Source: a virus
Direction: 5' to 3' (one strand)
Length of the DNA stretch: 50,951 bases
IMG/VR virus record: IMGVR_UViG_3300009183_000122
Span: 1-50,951 of that record
A model generated the notes under the pieces. That model did not search any database and was not told the DNA's origin. It saw only the letters and a list, made by a program, of their open reading frames with translations. The position numbers and the translations under genes are program-made. Below are positions 44,750 through 50,951 of this stretch, in pieces (within the stretch, counting starts at the first letter, position 1; every line of letters starts with the position of its first letter).

Positions 44750-45341
44750 ACACGATGAAATAAAAAATTTAATAGAGGCATCTAAAAAATTATTAAATAA
44801 AAATTTAATTACTGAGGATATTAACCGTATCAGAAAAAATCACGGATTAATATTGGAACAAGGTGAGCAAGGACCAACCGAAGATCAACCTAAAAACTAT
44901 GAGACCGCAGAAGATGGGATGGGAGATAAAGAAGAAAATACGGATGTTGTAAAAACTGACAAGTCAAAGGGTTATAGAATATCTGGTGGTATTATTGTTA
45001 TTCATGGTAAAGATAAATCTGACTTACAATTAACTACTGACGATAAGAAGGCGTTCCAAGAAACTATGGATGATTTTGTTACTGAGGTATCTGAAATTGT
45101 AGACTTTAATAAATTAAATCTATACTCAAACAATGTTGAGTGGTCAGGTAAGATTACTGAATTGGATGTTGAGTTTTTCTATTCAATCGGGGAAACAAAT
45201 GGTATATACATAAACGGTACAATGACTAAGATTGATGACGATTATTTAGAATTCTTAAATAAGTTGAAACAATACTATGAGAAATTCAAATCTAAGTGGT
45301 CTAAAGTAATTGCATCAAGAAAGAAAACTCCTGAGTCATGA
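44742..45341 (+). CDS. Unknown protein following the endolysin
   Basis: A 199-residue soluble, acidic protein. The N-terminus (NRHDEIKNLIEASKKLLNKN) is an amphipathic helix of the kind that also opens other proteins in this region, followed by a low-complexity acidic linker and an alpha/beta domain with IIVIHGKDKSDL and a helical C-terminus. It overlaps the endolysin by 8 bases and the next gene by 4. In T4-like phages related N-termini occur in head and core proteins processed by the prohead protease; whether this is one is unknown. Confidence 0.55.
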   Translation: MNRHDEIKNLIEASKKLLNKNLITEDINRIRKNHGLILEQGEQGPTEDQPKNYETAEDGMGDKEENTDVVKTDKSKGYRISGGIIVIHGKDKSDLQLTTDDKKAFQETMDDFVTEVSEIVDFNKLNLYSNNVEWSGKITELDVEFFYSIGETNGIYINGTMTKIDDDYLEFLNKLKQYYEKFKSKWSKVIASRKKTPES

Positions 45342-45691
45342 AAAAGTTTTTAAATGATAATTTCAAGTACATTTTAATTGTTGTTGGTGCGGTGGTATTA
45401 TACGTATTACTATTGGATCTAATGAAACCATCAAATGGTATGACTAAAGAAGATCTAAAGAAAATAGAACAAATAGATAAAGACATTAATTTGTTGATTG
45501 AAAGTCAAAAGAAATTAGACGAATCAATTAATGAGTATAAAAAACAAATTGAGAAAATTGATTCAACAATATCTAACATCAAAGTTAAAAAGGAAGTAGT
45601 AAATAATTACTACGAACAAAAAGGGAAAGAGATTAAAGATGCTAATGTTAAACAAGTTGATAGTTTATTAAGATCAAGATATAAATTTTAA
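45338..45691 (+). CDS. Small membrane protein with coiled coil, inner-membrane spanin-like
   Basis: A 117-residue protein with one N-terminal membrane helix (YILIVVGAVVLYVLLLDLM, residues 11-29) and a long predicted coiled coil from about 40 to 110. The same shape (N-terminal anchor, periplasmic coiled coil) is used by inner-membrane spanins, which disrupt the outer membrane in the last step of lysis. It directly follows the endolysin cassette and precedes a signal-peptide protein, as expected for a spanin pair. No sequence family was matched; the role is inferred from layout. Confidence 0.58.
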   Translation: MKKFLNDNFKYILIVVGAVVLYVLLLDLMKPSNGMTKEDLKKIEQIDKDINLLIESQKKLDESINEYKKQIEKIDSTISNIKVKKEVVNNYYEQKGKEIKDANVKQVDSLLRSRYKF

Positions 45692-45693
45692 GT

Positions 45694-46104
45694 ATGAAAA
45701 ATATAATATCAGTATTATTTCTTTTGGTGTCGTTGACATCATTTAGTCAAATCAAAAAAGTTGACACAACTGAAATATGTTTACCTTATAGTGTTGGTAA
45801 ACAAATTATGTTGGATCTAAATAGATTAGATTCCACAACGGCAATCCTTAAATTAACTGAGACTGAAGTTATTGAATTAAATAAAAAAATAGATGCTCAA
45901 CAAGGAATTATTGGGAATTTAGAAGATAAAGTTAAGATAGGTGATACAATAGTTCAAAAAACTAATGAGAAATTTGATATCGTTGATAAAATAAATAAAG
46001 ATTTAGTTACCGATAACAAAAAATTAAGAAGAAAGAATGTAATTATAGAAATAGTCTCAGGTATTTTAATTGGGGCATTAACCTATCAAGTAGTAACACA
46101 ATAA
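45694..46104 (+). CDS. Small secreted/membrane coiled-coil protein, spanin-pair candidate
   Basis: A 136-residue protein with a signal peptide (about 1-19, KNIISVLFLLVSLTSFS), a coiled coil (about 50-110) and a C-terminal membrane helix (VIIEIVSGILIGALTYQV). It follows the spanin-like gene by 2 bases. A lipobox was not seen (FSQIKK follows the cleavage site), so it is not a canonical lipoprotein o-spanin; the C-terminal helix may serve to anchor it. The pairing and position next to the endolysin suggest lysis. Confidence 0.5.
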   Translation: MKNIISVLFLLVSLTSFSQIKKVDTTEICLPYSVGKQIMLDLNRLDSTTAILKLTETEVIELNKKIDAQQGIIGNLEDKVKIGDTIVQKTNEKFDIVDKINKDLVTDNKKLRRKNVIIEIVSGILIGALTYQVVTQ

Positions 46105-46349
46105 TGGCATTAACACAAACAGATAAAAAAGAAATTGAAACTTTAATTAGAAAAGAAATGAAAGATTTCTTGGGATCTACTACTGCCAAACAATTTGAAG
46201 ATAAATTAATTGAAAAAGTCTCTAAAGACATGAAAAGAGGTAAACTAGAAGGTGATATTAAAGATATCGTTGTGAAATCATTCAGAGAATTTTTTACAAT
46301 GATGTTCCATCAAAGAAGTTTCTGGGAATCTAAATTTAGAAGTTCATAA
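46104..46349 (+). CDS. Small unknown helical protein
   Basis: An 81-residue protein, highly charged and helical (ETLIRKEMKDFLGSTTAKQF and KLIEKVSKDMKRGKLEG) with a hydrophobic-aromatic end (FREFFTMMFHQRSFW). It starts on the last base of the preceding stop (TAATG) and ends on the first base of the next ATG. The alternation of Lys and Glu suggests an amphipathic surface helix. It may be a small structural or assembly factor; unassigned. Confidence 0.55.
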   Translation: MALTQTDKKEIETLIRKEMKDFLGSTTAKQFEDKLIEKVSKDMKRGKLEGDIKDIVVKSFREFFTMMFHQRSFWESKFRSS

Positions 46350-47125
46350 TGGATGAGATAACTGCAAAAATTAGAGATATGATATCTAGTCAGACTTCGG
46401 GTAATCCTGAAGCGAGAACAAATGCTTTAAAAGGTCTTAAAAATGTTAAAGAAAATGATGAGGGGGAAAAAAGAAATGCTCCACAAGATTATTTAAAAGA
46501 TCCAAATGGGTTAAAGTTAGTTTTTGAATTAGCAAAACAAAAAAAAACTAATAAGGCAACAATAAGAAGAGAGATAAAGAAATTGTTAAAAAATCCTGAA
46601 GAGATTAATGATTTTTTAAATTCAATACTTTCATTCGTTAAATCTAAAAAAAGTAACGATAAAGAAGAAACAAAAGAAATGACAGGGTCAGGTAGTGCGG
46701 GTGGTTATTCGGCTCCATTATTTGGTCGTGAAATGAAAGAAAGTGTTTGTAAGATTTGTGGTATGAAAAACTGCAAATGTCAGGACAAAAAACATGGTAA
46801 TACACCAAGAAGAGAAACAAAAGAGGCCACAGGATCGGCATCATCGGGTCAATACTCAGGACCCTCGGTATGGGCAAAATCAACCAACAAAAAAGATTGG
46901 GGAACAAAACGTAAAACACAAATACCTGGAGGTAAGTTTGTTCAAGTTAAGAAAAAGTGTAAAAAGTTTCCTTATTGTAATCAGGGGGATATTAACGCAC
47001 TTAGAATCTTTGAAAACGAGACTCTTTCAAAAGTAATAAACGATTTATCAGATAGATACCAAATTCATGAAGATTTCATAAAAGAAATAATCTTCAATGA
47101 GATGTCAAAAAGGAATTTAATGTGA
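46349..47125 (+). CDS. Putative virion/core protein with zinc finger and TGSGSAGGYSAPLFG motifs
   Basis: A 258-residue basic protein. It has a helical N-terminus, then two similar motifs, EMTGSGSAGGYSAPLFG (about 109-125) and EATGSASSGQYSGPSVWAKS (about 155-174), flanking a Cys cluster with CKICG and KCQ (about 132-144). A basic segment (VQVKKKCKKFPYCNQG) with Cys follows, then a helical C-terminal domain. Motifs of the TGxGSxGxYxxP kind recur in virion and prohead proteins of T4-like phages from aquatic bacteria, in my recollection, which suggests a packaging or core role. This is unproven here. Confidence 0.55.
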   Translation: MDEITAKIRDMISSQTSGNPEARTNALKGLKNVKENDEGEKRNAPQDYLKDPNGLKLVFELAKQKKTNKATIRREIKKLLKNPEEINDFLNSILSFVKSKKSNDKEETKEMTGSGSAGGYSAPLFGREMKESVCKICGMKNCKCQDKKHGNTPRRETKEATGSASSGQYSGPSVWAKSTNKKDWGTKRKTQIPGGKFVQVKKKCKKFPYCNQGDINALRIFENETLSKVINDLSDRYQIHEDFIKEIIFNEMSKRNLM

Positions 47126-47132
47126 TATTTAT
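47126..47132 (+). promoter_or_regulatory. Putative late promoter motif TATTTAT before the repeat protein
   Basis: GATATTTATTAAATAA lies 15 bases before the ATG at 47148, in a small gap within the cluster. Confidence 0.4.
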
Positions 47133-47147
47133 TAAATAAAAATAACT

Positions 47148-48455
47148 ATGAACAATTATTTAAAAAATAAAATTCAAAAACTTATCAACGAAACTTTAGA
47201 AGATAAGGCAAATGAAGTTATGGAAAAATTAAAATTTAACAAACCTGGTAGCTCTTTTGACTACGTTGAAGAAGCTGAATGCTCAGAATGTGGTGGAATG
47301 GTTAGAGAAGGTGAATGTTCAGAATGTGGATATATGTCCGAAGGTGACTCACAAGAATGTAATGAATGTGGTGGTGAAATGAGAGAAGGTGAATGTTCTG
47401 AATGTGGATCCAAAGGTGGTGAAATGATGGAAGATGACGAAATGGATTTTAAAACTCCTATGAGAGATGCTATTAGATCACATAAAGGTAAATTTAGAAC
47501 TCCTATGAGAGATGCTATTAGATCTAATAAAGGTAGATTTAAAACTCCTATGAGAGATGCTATGGCTATGAGATCTCGTAAAGACAGACATAATGATGTT
47601 GAAGATGACATGAACGAAGTTGAGTTGGATGAAAAATTATACGGAAACCAAAAAAGAATTGATAAAAACCATAATGGAAGATTAGATTCGCAGGACTTCA
47701 AAATGTTAAGAAAAGACAAAAAAGAAGATGTAAATGAAAATGTGTTTTATGAATTAACAACTGCAGTAAATGGTAAAAGAGAAAAACTTTTATTTAATGA
47801 AAGTCAGTTTGAAGAAATGATTGAAAATATTGTTTTAAAAGAAGAAGGAAAATTCAATAAAGGTAAGACACCGGCTGGGTATGCTGAATATGAAAGATCT
47901 ATTAAAACGTCAAAAAAAAATGAAGAAGGTTATATGAAAGATTTAACCAAAAAAATGAAAGATTATTTGAAAGACGGATCTAAAGGCAAATATGAAATGT
48001 CACCAAAACATTTTCCAAAAGGAAATGGTGAATTAGAAGAAATGTCTAAAAAAGCTTATGTTGCTTCAGGTGCAATTGAAGATTATATTGATAACTTCAC
48101 TGCCGCTGGTTTGGAAAACTTAGATTATGATGAAATCCATCCTGATGAAGATTGGGTAACTGACAACGTTGTTGGGTCTTCAAGAACGGGTAATAATCCT
48201 GAATGGGCAAACGCAGTTGAGACACCAAATAACGAGAAGAGAAATAAGATTAGAAAAGATAATATGTTGGCTAAACTTAAGCGTAAGGCTTACAATAAAG
48301 CGCCTCAACCAGTTGTAACTGATAAGTCAAGTGGCGGTAAGGCTGATAGTATTATGACTAAGTTAGAATCTATTGATGAAAAGAAAAAACAAAAAATCAA
48401 TGAGGATTTTACACGTATTATGGATTTAATGTCTTATAAGAAAAACACCCAATAA
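47148..48455 (+). CDS. Putative virion core/structural protein with zinc-knuckle, TPMRDAIRS repeats and EF-hand
   Basis: A 435-residue protein. Order: an amphipathic N-terminal helix (NYLKNKIQKLINETLEDK); four or five CxxC knuckles (ECSECG, ECNECG) within about residues 43-90; three near-identical repeats containing TPMRDA (about 102-145); an EF-hand-like loop (DKNHNGRLDSQD, about 172-183); and a helical C-terminus. Metal binding through both the CxxC pairs and the EF-hand is likely. Such composites occur in T4-like phage core and head proteins, but no named family was matched. A hairpin that encloses the next start codon lies just downstream. Confidence 0.6.
   Translation: MNNYLKNKIQKLINETLEDKANEVMEKLKFNKPGSSFDYVEEAECSECGGMVREGECSECGYMSEGDSQECNECGGEMREGECSECGSKGGEMMEDDEMDFKTPMRDAIRSHKGKFRTPMRDAIRSNKGRFKTPMRDAMAMRSRKDRHNDVEDDMNEVELDEKLYGNQKRIDKNHNGRLDSQDFKMLRKDKKEDVNENVFYELTTAVNGKREKLLFNESQFEEMIENIVLKEEGKFNKGKTPAGYAEYERSIKTSKKNEEGYMKDLTKKMKDYLKDGSKGKYEMSPKHFPKGNGELEEMSKKAYVASGAIEDYIDNFTAAGLENLDYDEIHPDEDWVTDNVVGSSRTGNNPEWANAVETPNNEKRNKIRKDNMLAKLKRKAYNKAPQPVVTDKSSGGKADSIMTKLESIDEKKKQKINEDFTRIMDLMSYKKNTQ
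47451..47570 (+). repeat. In-frame repeats of about 51 bases encoding TPMRDAIRS-type units
   Basis: Three near-perfect copies beginning with ACTCCTATGAGAGATGCTAT, two followed by AGATC and a variable Lys/Gly/Phe part; the third is followed by Met-rich sequence. The DNA-level identity indicates recent duplication. Confidence 0.88.
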
Positions 48456-48470
48456 TTTACAATTACATAG

Positions 48471-48520
48471 TTAGGTATTATCATTGTCCATAGGTATTAT
48501 AATCTATGGACAATTTTTTT
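48471..48520 (+). promoter_or_regulatory. Hairpin with embedded start codon, plus TAGGTATTAT repeat
   Basis: ATTGTCCATAG (48483-48493) pairs perfectly with CTATGGACAAT (48504-48514) followed by seven T, a strong terminator-like hairpin after the repeat protein. The ATG of the next gene (48506) sits in the 3' arm, so the same element could block its translation. TAGGTATTAT occurs at about 48472 and again at 48491. Confidence 0.72.
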
Positions 48521-48973
48521 AACTACATATCAAAACAATTAAAACAGGAAGATATTGAGATTTGGTTTAGCATCAACAATATCATTCCTGAGAAGATGGA
48601 ATTATATTATGATTTCTCTATATCTATACATAAATTAATTTTAGAGACTTATCTTGGTGATGACGATGGTTTTAATGAAACCAAAGTATTGATGACCGAA
48701 GAGGATAAGAATAAACACTTTGATTGGTGTTGGGATAAAACAATAGATAGTTTTAATTTAGAAAACATAACATTCAACAAAAAGGGTGAACATTATGATC
48801 ACTTCCAATCATTTTTTTCTGAAATATATTATAACCAAGTTGATAAAAAAATTAAAGATTCTATTAATGTTTTCTTTAGAGATGTGTTTGATTTAGAAAA
48901 ACCATTTACCCAATCTGATTTAGATATGATACTTAATATTTACAGGAGTTTGGATAAAAATTTGGTACTATAG
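48506..48973 (+). CDS. Unknown protein with hairpin-embedded start
   Basis: A 155-residue soluble protein. The first part (MDNFFNYISKQLKQEDIEIW) looks like a genuine start since no other Met with supporting context occurs before residue 31. The sequence is rich in aromatic and acidic residues (FDWCWDKTIDSFNLE) and predicted mainly helical; no family recognised. Its initiation codon is within the terminator-like hairpin, so expression may depend on readthrough from upstream or on unfolding of that structure. It is followed by a gap with the TAGTTAGGTAT repeat. Confidence 0.58.
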   Translation: MDNFFNYISKQLKQEDIEIWFSINNIIPEKMELYYDFSISIHKLILETYLGDDDGFNETKVLMTEEDKNKHFDWCWDKTIDSFNLENITFNKKGEHYDHFQSFFSEIYYNQVDKKIKDSINVFFRDVFDLEKPFTQSDLDMILNIYRSLDKNLVL

Positions 48974-49037
48974 TATTTACTAAGGTAAGTTAGTTAGGTA
49001 TAATTAAATTACATAAACAATAAAATACATTTAAAAA

Positions 49038-49211
49038 ATGGAAACGTTAGAACAAATTAAAACACTAGTTGAACTATTAAGTGCTGACACGACTAAGTTT
49101 TTTGCAGGAAATAAAAGTGCAGGAACAAGAGCAAGAAAAACATCTCAAGAATTAAAAGCATTATTGCAAACATTAAGAGGTGAAATCTTAGATTCTAAGA
49201 AAAATGACTAA
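49038..49211 (+). CDS. Histone H1-like protein (Bacteroidota Hc1 family)
   Basis: A 57-residue protein. The core FFAGNKSAGTRARKTSQELK is the diagnostic run of the small histone H1-like proteins of Bacteroidota (GNKxAGTRxRKxxQELK), followed by the helical C-terminus LLQTLRGEILDSKK. The host versions are basic, abundant and bind DNA. The A-rich leader TTTAAAAAATGG fits the genome. It is the first of a small-gene run; the next gene overlaps its final 8 bases. Likely acquired from a host and used to compact phage DNA or alter the host nucleoid; which one is unknown. Confidence 0.8.
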   Translation: METLEQIKTLVELLSADTTKFFAGNKSAGTRARKTSQELKALLQTLRGEILDSKKND

Positions 49212-49398
49212 TATTGATACTTTATATCTTTTTATATTCATTTTTTCAGCTCTGTCAGTTTTTAGAGTTGTTGTAAAATTTATATTTTCCCTATTACAAA
49301 CTTTACCTGAAAGATTGGTGATGAGTAATAGGGAAATATTATTCCAAGGTATTTCATTGTCTTATGTTATAACTTACACAATACAAAATTTTTTATGA
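49204..49398 (+). CDS. Small membrane protein
   Basis: A 64-residue protein with an N-terminal hydrophobic segment (LYLFIFIFSALSVFRVVVKF, about 7-26) and a second less hydrophobic segment (LSYVITYTI). It overlaps the H1-like gene by 8 bases and the next gene by 4 (ATGA). Similar small hydrophobic proteins are frequent next to structural genes in phages; function unknown. Confidence 0.58.
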   Translation: MTNIDTLYLFIFIFSALSVFRVVVKFIFSLLQTLPERLVMSNREILFQGISLSYVITYTIQNFL

Positions 49399-49823
49399 GT
49401 TTTTTTACTGAATTTAATACTTTATCACCATACTTACAATCCGTAAGAAAGTTGAAAACATATCTTTCATTTGACATACATTTTCCTAACACATGGAAAA
49501 TACCAAAAAAGTTTGTTGATGAAGAAACGTTATTAGAAAATGAATCTACTGAAACAGGTAAAAGATTCTTTTCATTTGTTAGTACCTTTAATGAAGAAGA
49601 GGTTGAAAAGATTTTTAACAATCTCAGAAACATTATTAAATATAATAAAGAAAGAGAGGAAAAGGATAAACTGTTCCAAACCAAAGTTAATGAGTTAAAA
49701 TCTATTTTTGAAAAACAAAATTTAGATAATCTACAAGCATTAAAATTTGAAATTTCCGATGATCAAAAAATTGAATTAGAAGATGGAGAAGAAAATACAA
49801 ACCCAGTTAGAAACTCAAATTGA
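49395..49823 (+). CDS. Unknown soluble protein
   Basis: A 142-residue acidic protein: an N-terminal mixed domain (SFFTEFNTLSPYLQSVRKLK), a central helix pair with IFNNLRNIIKYNKEREEKDK and a highly charged C-terminus. No family matched. It begins in an ATGA overlap with the small membrane protein and its end overlaps the next gene by 41 bases. The tight packing suggests translational coupling and shared timing with its neighbours; function unknown. Confidence 0.56.
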   Translation: MSFFTEFNTLSPYLQSVRKLKTYLSFDIHFPNTWKIPKKFVDEETLLENESTETGKRFFSFVSTFNEEEVEKIFNNLRNIIKYNKEREEKDKLFQTKVNELKSIFEKQNLDNLQALKFEISDDQKIELEDGEENTNPVRNSN

Positions 49824-49983
49824 GTGGTTAAATAATGAATTGGAAAAAGATAAGATTGAAGTTGAAAGAAATAAAAGTAAATTTATCAATCAAATCAAAC
49901 AATTAAAGAAAGAAGACATTGTAAAAGTCAATGTTGAGAAAATGACATTATGGAAGAGAATAAAGAAAGTATTGTTGGGATAA
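49783..49983 (+). CDS. Small basic helical protein
   Basis: A 66-residue protein, mostly one long helix (EKKIQTQLETQIEWLNNELE) with alternating Lys and Glu and a C-terminal basic patch (WKRIKKVLLG). The last 15 residues are amphipathic and similar in style to the end of the next protein (WIKRAIKSYLK), hinting at a shared membrane or nucleic-acid contact. It overlaps the preceding gene by 41 bases; translation therefore depends on re-initiation. Unassigned. Confidence 0.5.
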   Translation: MEKKIQTQLETQIEWLNNELEKDKIEVERNKSKFINQIKQLKKEDIVKVNVEKMTLWKRIKKVLLG

Positions 49984-50261
49984 TGGAAAAATTGGCAATG
50001 ATTACAGATGCCACCCAATCTTTATTTCCCGATGGTAAAACGGCAATAGTGTTTGAATTACCGGAAGTTGATTTTAAAGAAGTCCAAAAAAACTTTAGAG
50101 AAATTGATAGTAACTATACTAAATTTAAAATTGATCTTTCTGGTGTTGAGGTAATATTCATCTTAGAAAATTCATATGAAGAAGAAAAACCTATTGAAGA
50201 ACCTGTTGTGGTTAAAAAAGAAAGTTGGATTAAAAGAGCAATAAAAAGTTATTTAAAATAA
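49983..50261 (+). CDS. Unknown small acidic protein with basic C-terminal helix
   Basis: A protein of about 92 residues. The ATG at 49983 forms the TAATG junction with the preceding stop that is common in this genome; an upstream ATG at 49950 in the same frame would add 11 residues. It has an alpha/beta core (KTAIVFELPEVDFKEVQKNF and FKIDLSGVEVIFILE) and a C-terminal amphipathic helix (ESWIKRAIKSYLK). It is immediately followed by the convergent stop of a minus-strand gene with no gap and no visible terminator. Unassigned. Confidence 0.55.
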   Translation: MEKLAMITDATQSLFPDGKTAIVFELPEVDFKEVQKNFREIDSNYTKFKIDLSGVEVIFILENSYEEEKPIEEPVVVKKESWIKRAIKSYLK

Positions 50262-50897
50262 CTACCTTTTGTATGTTGTATATGTTCTATACAACTTTGA
50301 TTTAGGGATTCCCCCTTTTTCTAAAATATCATAAATGTATTTCTTTTGTGACTTACTTGAGTCAGGAACCAATATACAATCCATTCTATTTTTATCCTGT
50401 AGAAATTTACCTAATACGTCAAGGAACCTACCAGATTCATTAACAGACTTCAAAGAGAAACAATTAAACTTATCGTCATTTTGAACCACAATCTTATTGT
50501 TAATTTTAGATACAAGTTTCAACCCATCTTTAGGTAGATAGGTTTTAACAAACTTATCAAATGAAATTTTAGATGAGGTTTGTATATCGTAAATTAATTC
50601 CTCCATTAATAATTCAGAAACAGAAAGTATTGTATAATCACTATTATCCAAGTCCACTTTTATTTGGCGACCTAGTTCATCCTTAATGAAGTATGAATCA
50701 AAATTCTTAGAGTTCTTTTCAAGTAAACCAATTTCAAATGAACAGGATTTCCCGTTTTCAAATAAGGTGTTGAATCTAATGTCTTTATTACCTACTATTT
50801 TACCATCGTAGAACTTTTTAGCGTTCTCGTAAGTCTTAAACGACTTTATTATTTTTTTTCTTTCTTTATTTTTGAATAGTACGATTAAATAGTTCAT
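50262..50897 (-). CDS. Unknown minus-strand protein at the right end
   Basis: A protein of about 211 residues, starting at the ATG at 50897 (a GTG at 50909 would add four residues). It has an alpha/beta composition with many Lys and Asp: an N-terminal part like MNYLIVLFKNKERKKIIKSF, a middle domain and a C-terminal segment (KKYIYDILEKGGIPKSKLYR). The C-terminal half might be a small nucleotide- or RNA-binding fold, but no motif is recognised. Its stop is adjacent to that of the convergent + gene. The window ends about 50 bases upstream. Confidence 0.58.
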   Translation of the reverse strand: MNYLIVLFKNKERKKIIKSFKTYENAKKFYDGKIVGNKDIRFNTLFENGKSCSFEIGLLEKNSKNFDSYFIKDELGRQIKVDLDNSDYTILSVSELLMEELIYDIQTSSKISFDKFVKTYLPKDGLKLVSKINNKIVVQNDDKFNCFSLKSVNESGRFLDVLGKFLQDKNRMDCILVPDSSKSQKKYIYDILEKGGIPKSKLYRTYTTYKR

Positions 50898-50951
50898 AAT
50901 ATTGATCACTCTTTAATTAAGTATATTAATTTTTTTTTATAAATGAATAAT

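Noticed and set aside
47261-47719. 152-residue minus-strand Ser/Leu/His-rich frame
   Set aside because: It is an antisense shadow of the zinc-knuckle and TPMRDAIRS repeats.

Overview
This window reads as part of the genome of a large, AT-rich, strictly lytic-type myovirus of the broad T4-like lineage that infects a member of the Bacteroidota. The T4-like signature is the combination of a DnaB/gp41-type helicase, class I ribonucleotide reductase (NrdB then NrdA), gp25-like and gp6-like baseplate wedge proteins, a DnaG-type primase, a gp47/gp46 (SbcD/SbcC) recombination nuclease pair and a sigma factor just after it. The Bacteroidota signature is independent: tail fibres carry repeats like those of the gliding adhesin SprB, the sigma factor is a nearly complete RpoD-type protein, there is a 57-residue histone H1-like protein of the type found in Bacteroidota, two promoters match the Bacteroidota pattern (TTTG, about 20 nt, TAnnTTTG), and gene starts are preceded by A-rich leaders rather than Shine-Dalgarno sequences.

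Layout. 1-4.9 kb: helicase and ribonucleotide reductase, closed by a clear intrinsic terminator. 4.95-28.8 kb: one long late block of baseplate and tail-fibre genes on the + strand (gp25-like, gp6-like, a 1814-residue protein with an internal membrane-spanning region, several structural proteins, a gpI-like tail protein, a SprB-repeat fibre with a very long Thr/Pro/Gln linker, a GT-A-type glycosyltransferase, a second SprB-repeat fibre and a third fibre or baseplate protein). 28.8-29.5 kb: a RuvC-like resolvase, then a bidirectional terminator. 29.5-32.0 kb: two minus-strand genes, one a 760-residue adhesin with PA14-like and Thr/Pro linker segments. 32.1-42.3 kb: replication, recombination and transcription genes (primase, PD-(D/E)XK nuclease, a run of small genes, gp47, gp46, sigma factor). 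42.3-42.5 kb: a small structured RNA with its own host-type promoter and terminator. 42.9-46.1 kb: a lysis-like cassette (membrane protein, Amidase_2 endolysin, two small spanin-like membrane proteins). 46.1-50.9 kb: possible head or core proteins with zinc-knuckle, EF-hand and repeat segments, the H1-like protein and small unknown genes.

How the parts may work together. A host-type promoter sits in front of the operon encoding the phage sigma factor, while a different motif (TATTTAT) recurs just upstream of structural and lysis genes. The simplest inference is that host RNA polymerase makes the phage sigma factor, which then switches on late genes. The glycosyltransferase embedded among fibres with mucin-like Thr/Pro linkers suggests that this phage may glycosylate its own fibres. 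No tRNA genes, CRISPR arrays, integrase, transposase or reverse transcriptase were seen. No stretch longer than 300 bases lacks a gene.
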